Below are positions 22,219 to 28,877 of a DNA stretch of 28,877 nt, one piece after another. Source of the stretch: a virus. Numbering within the stretch: the stretch's first letter is position 1; every line of letters begins with the position of its first letter. The DNA is taken from the IMG/VR virus record IMGVR_UViG_3300042560_001950, positions 1 to 28,877 of that record; one strand, given 5' to 3'. The notes beneath the pieces are model-generated. The model did no database searches, had not been told where the DNA came from, and saw nothing but the letters and a program-made list of their open reading frames with translations. The translations under genes were made by a program, and so were the position numbers.

Positions 22219-22652
22219 TCCGCATCCTCCAACGAATAGCCATCGAACAGTTTTGAGCTGGGCAACGCCTGGTCGGGCGTCGCGTGTTGCGACTGGATCA
22301 GATACTCGTTGAGCGTCAGTTCCGGCGTGATCCAGAGGTAGCCCGGTTGTTTTGAACAGGGCCGCAGATTGCGGAACCATTCCCGGGCGTTCTTGGGGAC
22401 AGGCAGCCACATGCGCAGCCACTGCGGCGAGCGGTCGAGGATGTCCACGGTGGCACGATACGCCGCGATCCCGCGCGGGCATTCCCTTGCCCGCCCAGAA
22501 TCGTCGGTCGTGTACAGCGGTGGCGCGAAACAATCCGCGAGCACCAAATCGATCTCCGAATCGCACTCGAGGATCACTCGGATGAGATTCGTTTGCAGGA
22601 CCTGCATCACACGCACGCGCGCGAGCAGGCCGAGCCGGGCCGGGCACTTCAT
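22215..22652 (-). CDS. Protein with staphylococcal-nuclease-like OB fold (145 aa)
   Basis: AAGGAA lies upstream of the ATG at 22652. The order of elements recalls SNase-fold proteins: strand RVILECDSEIDLVLADCFAPP, then GIAAYRATVDILDRS helix, strand LRMWLPVPKN and a final TLNEYLIQSQHA helix. The usual catalytic Arg-Asp-Glu set is not clearly present, so activity is uncertain. Planctomycete-type phages often carry such a protein beside terminase. It could be an inactive SNase-fold DNA-binding protein. Confidence 0.5.
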   Translation of the reverse strand: MKCPARLGLLARVRVMQVLQTNLIRVILECDSEIDLVLADCFAPPLYTTDDSGRARECPRGIAAYRATVDILDRSPQWLRMWLPVPKNAREWFRNLRPCSKQPGYLWITPELTLNEYLIQSQHATPDQALPSSKLFDGYSLEDAE

Positions 22653-22675
22653 CAGGTCGATTCCTTGACCAACAG

Positions 22676-22721
22676 AAAAAACGCCCCCAACGGCTCGGAT
22701 CCTTCCGAGACCGCCGGGGCG
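22676..22721 (-). terminator. Intrinsic terminator/attenuator before the packaging operon
   Basis: On the minus strand, CGCCCC...GGGGGCG forms the base and CTCGGA-AGGA-TCCGAG the top of a long hairpin, followed by a run of six T (22681-22676). It lies about 25 bp before the nuclease-fold gene and directly downstream of a TATAAT promoter, so a transcript from that promoter meets it at once. Confidence 0.75.
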
Positions 22722-22729
22722 ATGTGTTC

Positions 22730-22760
22730 ATTATATGCAACAAAATTGCAGTTAGCGAAC
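22730..22760 (-). promoter_or_regulatory. Promoter for the packaging operon
   Basis: On the minus strand a perfect TATAAT occupies 22735-22730; the -35 (TTCGCT-like, about 18 bp upstream) is weak. Directly upstream, GTAACAAA and TTTGTTAC form an 8-bp inverted repeat (22769-22796) that may bind an activator. The start of transcription would fall at or just before the terminator hairpin. Confidence 0.5.
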
Positions 22761-22804
22761 GGGCGTTTGTAACAAACTCATGGGCGAATTTGTTACGGGA
22801 TGAA

Positions 22805-22892
22805 AGCCGAGCGGCGCGAGCCGCCGGGTTGAGGCGTGGTGGACGTGGCGGGGTGGTGGGCGGTTCAACCCGGGGGCTTGCGCCCCTCGGCT
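22805..22892. repeat. Cloverleaf-forming intergenic repeat, copy 3, with partial tail
   Basis: Arms AGCCGAG/CTCGGCT, hairpin CGGC-GCGA-GCCG, inner stem CCGGGTTGA/TCAACCCGG (perfect here) and hairpin GGGGC-TTGC-GCCCC. A degraded duplicate of its 3' half (GGGGCTTGCGCCC and TACTATGGG) follows at 22898-22925, up to the stop of the next gene. Confidence 0.85.
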
Positions 22893-22918
22893 ACTATGGG
22901 GCTTGCGCCCGTCAAGTA

Positions 22919-23272
22919 CTATGGGCGCCAGATGGCTCGGGCCTCGTCGAGCGTGAGGGTGGGTTTCCCGAGCTTGACGTTGACTAGGTTGTGATACTGC
23001 ACGGTCCACGCGAACCAGTCTTCGGGCGAGTCGTAGCGGGGCGGGCATTGGGCGAGCAGGTCGTTCGCTCCTTGCTGGCACGGGCAGCCGGTCGGAATCA
23101 GCGGCTTCCACTTGGTCTCGAACCATTCGGGGGTGCCGAAGTGTTGGGAGTGCAACGCGGCCCAGGCAGCACGGCCGGCGGCGGCGATTCGCTCGGTATG
23201 CTCGGCAGCGTTCAACTTGTACCTAGATGGCAATACAAAATCACCGTCCGGGCCAATGTAAATAATCGGCAT
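22919..23272 (-). CDS. ERV/ALR-signature small protein (117 aa)
   Basis: The C-terminal half carries WFAWTVQYHNLVNVKLGKP, which matches the His-Asn-x-x-Asn-x-x-Leu-Gly-Lys-Pro signature of Erv1/Alr FAD-binding sulfhydryl oxidases (His94 to Pro104). A CPC pair (Cys63, Cys65) and Cys76 lie before it, where the oxidases have CxxC. A short four-helix protein that could bind FAD and make disulfides is plausible; activity is uncertain because the CxxC is altered. Its neighbour encodes a protein with 17 Cys, a possible substrate. The start is 1 bp from that gene's stop. Confidence 0.55.
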   Translation of the reverse strand: MPIIYIGPDGDFVLPSRYKLNAAEHTERIAAAGRAAWAALHSQHFGTPEWFETKWKPLIPTGCPCQQGANDLLAQCPPRYDSPEDWFAWTVQYHNLVNVKLGKPTLTLDEARAIWRP

Positions 23273-23273
23273 T

Positions 23274-24047
23274 TTAAAAATTTACGGTCCAACTTGGTGG
23301 ATCGAAACAATACTCAAGATGTTGCGAAGCCGTGCATGGGCTACCAAGTAACGTGAAAGCATCTTTTGAGGAAACGCATTGCTGGTCTAATTCAAAATTG
23401 AATGGAAACCAAAAATTCCCTGTTCCATAATCACACGATGGGTTGGGATTACTTGGCGGATCGCAATAACACGTTGACACGGCCTCCGAATCGAAAGTGA
23501 AACTGCCGCTCGGCAGGGAGGGAAATGGTTTAGAAATTCTATTCCATATTACATTGAACTGAAACCTCCACGGCCACGTTGATGCAAACGCATCCGTCGC
23601 CAGTCGTGGACAGGGTAAAGGTTCAAGCCGATAGCCGAAATAAAAGATAACTCGGCTAATGTGTCTCGACATCAGGACGTATTTACACCCATCGAACGCT
23701 GTCTCCGTGTTGTTGTCTGGGTCGCAAGCGGGAAACAATTCGTCGCCGTACCGGTATCGAATCAAGAGAAATTGAATGTTTGTAGCCGGCGAAACCTCTA
23801 ATTCAAAAAACCCAGTGTAGGGCCCTCCAAGATACAATATTTCGCAAATGTCCTGGCATTTGTAGTCGTAGACAAGCGTGTTTTTACTATAGCTTCGCCA
23901 GTAAGCACACAAATCACTATTGCCTGTAACGCTCTGCCACGGCCCTTGAGGAGTGTATCCATCGACGGTTCCGAGTTGCAGACCTACCCACTCATTTAAC
24001 TGCGTGCAGCGACAGCAACAACAAGCCAATCCACCACCGGACGACAT
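23274..24047 (-). CDS. Cys-rich structural or tail-tip protein (257 aa)
   Basis: AGGAGG lies 8 bp before the ATG. The protein begins MSSGGGLACCCCRC and has 17 Cys in all, many in close pairs, with a high share of Trp, Tyr and Phe and strand-rich stretches (FELEVSPATNIQFLLIRYRY). It is more AT-rich than adjoining genes. Its place at the end of the tail operon fits a tail-tip or receptor-binding protein stabilised by disulfides or metal. No family is recognised. Confidence 0.6.
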   Translation of the reverse strand: MSSGGGLACCCCRCTQLNEWVGLQLGTVDGYTPQGPWQSVTGNSDLCAYWRSYSKNTLVYDYKCQDICEILYLGGPYTGFFELEVSPATNIQFLLIRYRYGDELFPACDPDNNTETAFDGCKYVLMSRHISRVIFYFGYRLEPLPCPRLATDAFASTWPWRFQFNVIWNRISKPFPSLPSGSFTFDSEAVSTCYCDPPSNPNPSCDYGTGNFWFPFNFELDQQCVSSKDAFTLLGSPCTASQHLEYCFDPPSWTVNF

Positions 24048-24059
24048 CGAATCGACCTC

Positions 24060-24812
24060 CTAACAAAACGGAATCGTCACGATCCATTGTTCGCCCCGCC
24101 ATTCGCAAAACCCCTTGTTTCCTTCGCGTTGGACAGTGGCGGCGATGTTGTAATAGTCCATGACTTGGGTGTCCCAGGTGTGACCTCCTTCGCCAAGCGT
24201 GGCTAGGGCGGTGTTGCCGATGAAATTTTGCTTCAGTTTGTAGGCCACTTGCAAATGCGGTGAACTCAAATCGACCAGAGACATGGGACCGTCGACATCG
24301 ACTTCCTGTTGAACTTGCCGCGACAACACGCGAGCAAACCCCCAGTAGGAAAACCGGATCTGATTATCCACGTTGGGCGCGAGGTAACGCCAATTTCCTT
24401 TGCCGGCAACTTGATCCGCCACGCGGTTGACCAGCGCGAGACCAGAAACGGCCACGCGTCCGAGGTCGTTCATTAGAATCGGCTCCAACGCAACGGCCAT
24501 TCCGCCGAACCGTCCGTTTTGGCCTACGTTGGATTTCAAGGTGTCCGCACGACTCAACCGCAACACATCTCGCCGGACATCCCACTCGGTCCACTGGTTG
24601 GTGGAGGTGTACGACCGCTCGATAAACATGGCCGGTTCGCCGCGTTCGAGATTCTTTGTCGTCTCGTTCCGCGCCAGCATGTGCCCCATCGGCAGCGGTT
24701 CGCCAGGCCCGGCTCCAAACGCCAATCGACCCGCGCGGTAATCGCGCAGCATCCGGTCGATCTCGTTTTCCCGAGCTGCGGAGGGTTTGAATTTCTGGCC
24801 AGGTGCAAACAT
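24060..24812 (-). CDS. Tail-module protein (250 aa)
   Basis: The ATG at 24812 lies one base past the preceding stop and is preferred to 24941. The product has a soluble helical N-terminus (KPSAARENEIDRMLRDYRAG) and a strand-rich middle (FGGMAVALEPILMNDLGRVAVSGLALVN). No family is recognised, but its position between two other tail genes makes it a minor tail or distal tail component. Confidence 0.6.
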   Translation of the reverse strand: MFAPGQKFKPSAARENEIDRMLRDYRAGRLAFGAGPGEPLPMGHMLARNETTKNLERGEPAMFIERSYTSTNQWTEWDVRRDVLRLSRADTLKSNVGQNGRFGGMAVALEPILMNDLGRVAVSGLALVNRVADQVAGKGNWRYLAPNVDNQIRFSYWGFARVLSRQVQQEVDVDGPMSLVDLSSPHLQVAYKLKQNFIGNTALATLGEGGHTWDTQVMDYYNIAATVQREGNKGFCEWRGEQWIVTIPFC

Positions 24813-24813
24813 G

Positions 24814-25683
24814 CTAGATCTGCAGTGCGGTAAAGTCGGCGTAGGGGTAGACCTGATGAACGTGCACGCTCCGAGGTTGGCGAATGACAAAGCCACTCGA
24901 TTCGGCAGCGACGTAATCCACCCACAAATACTCGTGTCCAAGTTTCTCGACGTTGGTGATGTCGCCGAACGTCAAGGCGTTTCCGTTCGCCGTGGTACGA
25001 TTGGGCGAGCCGACGAACTTGTGATTGAACGCGGTATCACCTCCACCCTTGACCGAGAAATCGGCACCCAGGTACAGGACCTCGCCACGCGCAAACGGCC
25101 CGAAGGGAGCAGCATTCACGGAGCCGGTCAACGCCATCAGGACCTTGAGGTAGGCAAAGTAAAGCGTCCCTTTTGGTAACACCTTGTCGATCGTGAACTC
25201 GAATTTGGGTACCACAATTTCAACACCGTCGACCCCGTTGGGACTGACGTTGATCGCACCCTGATAATTCGGGCCGGTCCCGTACGCTTGATAATTGAGT
25301 CCCTGCGTGATGTTTTGCGATGCGCCCGAGGTTGTGCCCGACAACGTGTAGTCGACCGCGTTGCCGTCGTCGTCGCGTAGGAGGGATTTGTATTCGCCGA
25401 CAATTGTCCACACCTCGGGGGTGTCCGTGGCACGTGCACGGATCGAACGAAGGAGCATGGCCGGATTGTTGGTCGCGAAATCGTACGGTATGTACGTAGG
25501 CAGTCTGCCCTCCGTCCCTTCGGAGAGACTCAGGACGTAATTGAGAGCCTCCTCGGCGGTGGTATAGCCGGTGACCATCACCTCGCGCGTTTGCTCCTTG
25601 GTCGAGCCCTCGGCGGTCCAGGTCGATTCGCGCGACGTCGGCAGCTCCCACGCATCGATGGGCAAGATCGGAAATGCACTCAT
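24814..25683 (-). CDS. Tail protein, possible distal tail or baseplate component (289 aa)
   Basis: ATGA overlap with the tape-measure stop. The sequence is beta-rich and Gly/Asn/Thr-rich (VVPKFEFTIDKVLPKGTLYFAYLKVLM), with few Cys or Lys, as in structural phage proteins. It follows the tape measure in the slot where distal tail proteins are usually encoded. No specific family is recognised. Confidence 0.6.
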   Translation of the reverse strand: MSAFPILPIDAWELPTSRESTWTAEGSTKEQTREVMVTGYTTAEEALNYVLSLSEGTEGRLPTYIPYDFATNNPAMLLRSIRARATDTPEVWTIVGEYKSLLRDDDGNAVDYTLSGTTSGASQNITQGLNYQAYGTGPNYQGAINVSPNGVDGVEIVVPKFEFTIDKVLPKGTLYFAYLKVLMALTGSVNAAPFGPFARGEVLYLGADFSVKGGGDTAFNHKFVGSPNRTTANGNALTFGDITNVEKLGHEYLWVDYVAAESSGFVIRQPRSVHVHQVYPYADFTALQI

Positions 25684-27929
25684 GCTCCAAACTCCAGGGC
25701 TTCCGAATCGGACGCGGTATTCTCCGCGATCTCGTCTAGTTTCTTATTGGCGTTGGATTGCAGTTTGACCATCGACTGCAGCGAGTTGTTCACTCCGCCA
25801 CCGCCGGCCAATCCCGCACCGAAGCCCGAGAACGTACCGACCGCTTTTTGAGCCTCGCCCATGGCGGATTGCATGGCGGGCGCGGTCAAGTCGGGAAGAT
25901 TGAATTGCGGTTTTTCCAGGTCTTGCTGCTTGGCCGCGTCGCGAGCTGCTTGGCGGGCTGCGGCCTCGCGGTTGACATCCTCGAGCGTGGTTGCGATCTC
26001 GGAGCCGAGCTGCTGGATCCGCGCATCGAATGCGGATTTGCGTTCGTTGGCTTGTTCGCGGATCCCTTGGGTAACGCCGGTTGCGAATTCGCTGCGTCGC
26101 GCGTTGGCGTCGGCGAGCGCCGCGTCCCGTTTTGCGTTCGCGTCTTGGAGAGACTTGAGCCGGTTGGCGTTTGCCTTGTCCGTCTCGGTCTGCAGTTTAT
26201 TGTTCGCCGTGTCAAGTTGTTTCTGGCGAGCGTCGGCCCGCGCAGCGGCATCGACGTCCATCTGCTTGGCGGCCGCTTCGTAATCCACCGACTTGTCGAA
26301 TAGCGAGTACAGGTAGAGCAGTTTTTTCGCGATGTAGTTGACGGTCGAATCCCACGCACCGGTCAGCCAGGTGATCGCGGTATTGAAGCCTTGCATGAGC
26401 GTGCCGGGGATGGACGCGAAGATGTTCGTTAGCCACGTCGTCGCGGTCGCAAACCCGCTCACGACACTGGTCCAACCGGACGCGAACGTGTTGGCGATTG
26501 TCGCCATCAGCGATACGGTGGTCGTCGCGAGGAACGAATAGACATCGGTCCAGATGTTGTAGATAGGTTGCGTGCCGACGCGGATCGCTTGCTCGAGCGC
26601 CAGCATCGCAATTTTTGCCGCCGCAGCCCATTGCCCACTCATCAGGGCGTTCGTCACCCCCTCGATGATTGGGCCGATCCAATCTCGCAATTGGGAAAAC
26701 TGGTCGGAGATGTATTGGATTGCGGTCGCGCCGGCGCCGGAGAAGTGGACAAACGCACCGGCGGCACCGATCACGCCAGCGAGGACCAGACCGAGCGGGC
26801 TGAGGACGAATGCGAGCGCACCGCCGATGAGCGTGAACACGGTGGCCACTGCGCCACCGATCGCGGCTAGTCCGGTCATCATGGCGGACAGGGCGAGTCC
26901 AGCGGTTCCGATCGCGGCCAGTCCTGCGAGCAGACCAGCACCGAGCATACCCCACTTAGCGAGCGTCATCAGCAACTCGCGATTTTCGGACACGAACGCG
27001 GAGACGTTGATGACCACGTCGGTGATAATTTCCGCAAGCCGAATCAGCAGCGGCGTGAGTGCGGACCCGATCCGGTTCCACAGAGCCGACATTGCAATCG
27101 TCAGCTTGTCGATGCCGTCCCCCAACTCGGCAGCGGCAGCGGCGTCGGTGCCGCTCATGACGACACCCATGCGAGCCGCTTCGGCGTTCAGTTTGCGGAT
27201 CCCGTCCGAACCCCCTTTTAGCATCGGCAGGAGCGACGCGCCGGACTTGCCAAAGATTTCGATCGCCATCGCAGTCTGTTTCGCGGGATCCTGGATCGCA
27301 GCGATTTGATCGGCGTAGTGCATGAGCGACGCCATCGCGTCGGAGGGGATGGCGGCGGATGTCGCAGGCGGTGCCGGAGGTGTGGGCTGTCCGGGGAGCG
27401 AGGGCGCAGGTGGTGCCGGAGGTGTGGGCTGTCCGGGGAGCGAGGGCGCAGGTGGTGCTGGAGGTGTGGGCTGTCCGGGGAGCGAGGGCGTGATTACAGG
27501 CCTCTGTGCAAGCACCTTGCCCGATTGCTGCATCTTGCGGATCGCCTTCTCGACCGCGCCGATGTCGGTGCCGGACATCTTGGCCGCGAACCCGAGGGCA
27601 CTGAGTTCATCAACCGCGACGCCGGTACGCTGCGACATGTCGTCGAGTGCGGAACCAGCGTCAGCAAACTGCTTGACGATCATGCCGACACCTGCCGATC
27701 CGACCATGGCGACGAGCATCGATCGCGTGTTCATCAGACCACCGGCCATCGTTTTCAACGCGCTGTTGGCAGCGCCGAATCCCGACGAAAACGAACGGCC
27801 GATGGTCGAGGCACTTGCAGCCAGGCGAGTCATGGATGCGCGCACGGCCTTGATGCCACGATCAAAGAGCGTTTGATCGGTGCCGATCTCGACGAATGCG
27901 CGTCCTGCGCGAATGCCGGCTGCGGACAT
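25680..27929 (-). CDS. Tail tape measure protein (749 aa)
   Basis: The largest tail gene. A helical N-terminus (residues 1-110, RAFVEIGTDQTLFDRGIKAV) and DQIAAIQDPAKQTAMAIEIFGKSG are typical of siphovirus tape measures. Several hydrophobic segments at about 320-400 may span the host membrane on injection. A long coiled-coil region (about 560-690, Ala/Asn/Asp/Lys-rich) follows. Length implies a tail of roughly 110 nm at 1.5 angstrom per residue. A Pro-rich repeat of three 14-residue units interrupts the protein near residue 148. AGGAAC lies upstream of the ATG. Confidence 0.9.
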   Translation of the reverse strand: MSAAGIRAGRAFVEIGTDQTLFDRGIKAVRASMTRLAASASTIGRSFSSGFGAANSALKTMAGGLMNTRSMLVAMVGSAGVGMIVKQFADAGSALDDMSQRTGVAVDELSALGFAAKMSGTDIGAVEKAIRKMQQSGKVLAQRPVITPSLPGQPTPPAPPAPSLPGQPTPPAPPAPSLPGQPTPPAPPATSAAIPSDAMASLMHYADQIAAIQDPAKQTAMAIEIFGKSGASLLPMLKGGSDGIRKLNAEAARMGVVMSGTDAAAAAELGDGIDKLTIAMSALWNRIGSALTPLLIRLAEIITDVVINVSAFVSENRELLMTLAKWGMLGAGLLAGLAAIGTAGLALSAMMTGLAAIGGAVATVFTLIGGALAFVLSPLGLVLAGVIGAAGAFVHFSGAGATAIQYISDQFSQLRDWIGPIIEGVTNALMSGQWAAAAKIAMLALEQAIRVGTQPIYNIWTDVYSFLATTTVSLMATIANTFASGWTSVVSGFATATTWLTNIFASIPGTLMQGFNTAITWLTGAWDSTVNYIAKKLLYLYSLFDKSVDYEAAAKQMDVDAAARADARQKQLDTANNKLQTETDKANANRLKSLQDANAKRDAALADANARRSEFATGVTQGIREQANERKSAFDARIQQLGSEIATTLEDVNREAAARQAARDAAKQQDLEKPQFNLPDLTAPAMQSAMGEAQKAVGTFSGFGAGLAGGGGVNNSLQSMVKLQSNANKKLDEIAENTASDSEALEFGA
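27363..27488 (-). repeat. Three 42-bp tandem repeats in the tape measure gene
   Basis: Each unit encodes PSLPGQPTPPAPPA, and the three units are almost identical at DNA level. They are in frame and insert a proline-rich spacer between two conserved helical parts of the tape measure. Confidence 0.9.
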
Positions 27930-27938
27930 GGATGGTTC

Positions 27939-28481
27939 CTACTTGATGCTGTTCCCGAACAGGTCTGGGAATTTGGGGGCCTCGGCTGCGAGTGCTGGGG
28001 CCATGAACGGACGGGCTGGGTATTTCGCGGTTCGGCGGCGGGTTTCCGTGCGAATGGTTGCGGTGGGGCGAGCGCGTCGCCGGGGAGCGATTCGCCACGG
28101 AGTTGGTTGGCCAACACTCGGGACGCGTCGCGATTCGAGGATAGCCGCGGATTGTCCGAACTCATGCAACGCCGGGACGGTGGTTTGGGCAGTGATGGCG
28201 TTGGTGGATTGGTTGAGTTGTACCGGCCCGACGATCACGGAATCTTTGCCGCCATCAAACGCGAACAAAATCGTTTTCAGGCTCGGCCCATTCGTCGCGC
28301 GTGCGGTCGGCGGTTGACCAGGTGCGGACGATTGTTTCCGTCTTCTCATGCTCGAGCGTGCGCGCCGGCGAACAAAGGAACCAGCTTTTGATAGTGCACG
28401 GGATCGAGCACGACCCAGAGCCGCGACGATCTTGGGTCGATCGAAAAAGGATTCCTTGATGGCAAACGTGATCCGCATCAT
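27939..28481 (-). CDS. Tail-completion protein, HK97 gp10-like (180 aa)
   Basis: The ATGATG at 28481 overlaps the preceding stop; the frame further upstream is not supported. Features of the family are basic helix ARSRALSKAGSFVRRRAR, a strand with GKDSVIVGPV, ALHEFGQSA, and the closing YPARPFMAPAL. Such proteins join the head or neck to the tail tube. Just before the tape measure is earlier than normal for a long tail, as no tail-tube or chaperone gene lies between them. Confidence 0.7.
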   Translation of the reverse strand: MMRITFAIKESFFDRPKIVAALGRARSRALSKAGSFVRRRARSSMRRRKQSSAPGQPPTARATNGPSLKTILFAFDGGKDSVIVGPVQLNQSTNAITAQTTVPALHEFGQSAAILESRRVPSVGQPTPWRIAPRRRARPTATIRTETRRRTAKYPARPFMAPALAAEAPKFPDLFGNSIK

Positions 28482-28877
28482 GTGAACTTGTCCGCGACGA
28501 TCACGCTGCGGCCGGACCGGACCTGGGTGACCTCCGCGCCGCCGGATCCGACGATCTCGACCGACCAATCGTATTGAGGTGCGGTCAAGCCTGCGGTCTG
28601 TCCCTTCGTCAAATCAAACGACGCGGTCCATGTTCCGTTGCCGTTGTCGGTCACGGTGCCAGTCGCGACCAATGTCGATGTCCCCGACTTGAACCCAAGT
28701 TGTGCAGTGCTGGTCCCCGCACTCATGCCAGTGATGGCGGAGAATGTCCAAGTCAACGCGCGACCGTTGGCAGCGAGGTAATCGTCGCCACGAATGATCG
28801 GCGAGCGGATGACACCCGTCGGATCGACTGGCCCGGAGTAACTGACGGACCCAACCACGAGCAGATCCAGTTTACTG
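28478..28877 (-). CDS. Strand-rich head-tail region protein (N-terminus outside window)
   Basis: The frame is open to the window edge, so a GTG at 28858 need not be the start; residues SKLDLL precede it in frame. The product is Gly/Ser/Thr-rich with Ig-like strands (TWTFSAITGMSAGTSTAQLGF and GNGTWTASFDL). It overlaps the tail-completion gene by 4 bp. A connector or decoration protein is likely; no specific family is recognised. Confidence 0.65.
   Translation of the reverse strand, partial: SKLDLLVVGSVSYSGPVDPTGVIRSPIIRGDDYLAANGRALTWTFSAITGMSAGTSTAQLGFKSGTSTLVATGTVTDNGNGTWTASFDLTKGQTAGLTAPQYDWSVEIVGSGGAEVTQVRSGRSVIVADKFT

Noticed and set aside
22219-22743. Upstream part of a long minus frame continuing into the zinc-ribbon mini-protein
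   Set aside because: This part overlaps the nuclease-fold gene out of frame and crosses the terminator; only the portion from 22218 has a coupled start.
27363-27488. Regular repeats resembling a small CRISPR
   Set aside because: Units are directly adjacent without spacers and encode an in-frame Pro-rich peptide.
27306-28391. Plus-strand open frame of 361 codons across the tape measure and tail-completion genes
   Set aside because: Shadow frame created by GC-rich codon bias; composition dominated by Gly, Arg and Cys.
1-28877. Window as a complete circular phage genome
   Set aside because: Joining the ends does not complete the capsid gene or give a start for the gene at 28478-28877, and no end repeat is seen; genes such as helicase, tail tube and endolysin are missing.

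Overview
The window looks like part of a temperate tailed phage (siphovirus-like Caudoviricetes) or prophage of a planctomycete-type host. Phage origin is read directly from a GpA-type terminase, a lambda-type portal, a protease-capsid fusion, a gpW-like joiner, a tape measure, tail-completion and tail proteins, two tyrosine recombinases and an excisionase. The planctomycete assignment is an inference. It rests on the GC-rich sequence, on three copies of a palindromic repeat of the kind found between planctomycete genes, and on small secreted or Cys-rich proteins typical of those genomes. There is no rRNA, no CRISPR array and no insertion sequence.

Layout. 1-1720 (minus): protease-capsid fusion, cut by the left edge. 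1860-2792 (plus): a three-gene cassette with its own promoter and internal terminator, set against the direction of the late genes (moron-like). 2740-8293 (minus): one tightly overlapping operon running from a lipoprotein with a cysteine-peptidase-like fold, through a thioredoxin-like membrane protein, small membrane proteins, gpW-like joiner and portal, to a Dam-type methylase and a first integrase. 8294-10050: candidate attP region with repeats, a second integrase and its excisionase. 10050-11045: control region with divergent small genes, palindromic operators and an early promoter. 11045-19411 (plus): the early operon, with zinc-ribbon/HTH regulators, a GHKL ATPase, a ParB-like protein, a RecT-like annealase, a replisome-organiser-like protein, a metallophosphoesterase and several small membrane or secreted proteins, interrupted at 18686-18812 by a tRNA-like structure. 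19412-22805 (minus): large terminase, a zinc-ribbon mini-protein and a nuclease-fold protein, bracketed by three cloverleaf-forming repeats. 22919-28877 (minus): tail module, ending in a partial connector gene at the right edge.

How it works together. The minus strand carries packaging, head and tail genes, usually with 1-14 bp stop/start overlaps that indicate translational coupling. The plus strand carries early regulation, replication and recombination. Late transcription units are preceded by leaders holding a T-tract or terminator, and one of them has a TATAAT promoter directly upstream of a terminator. That arrangement suggests control by antitermination, which is an inference. Lysogeny would be handled by the integrase/excisionase pair next to the control region. 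The role of the second integrase, co-transcribed with portal and methylase, is unexplained.
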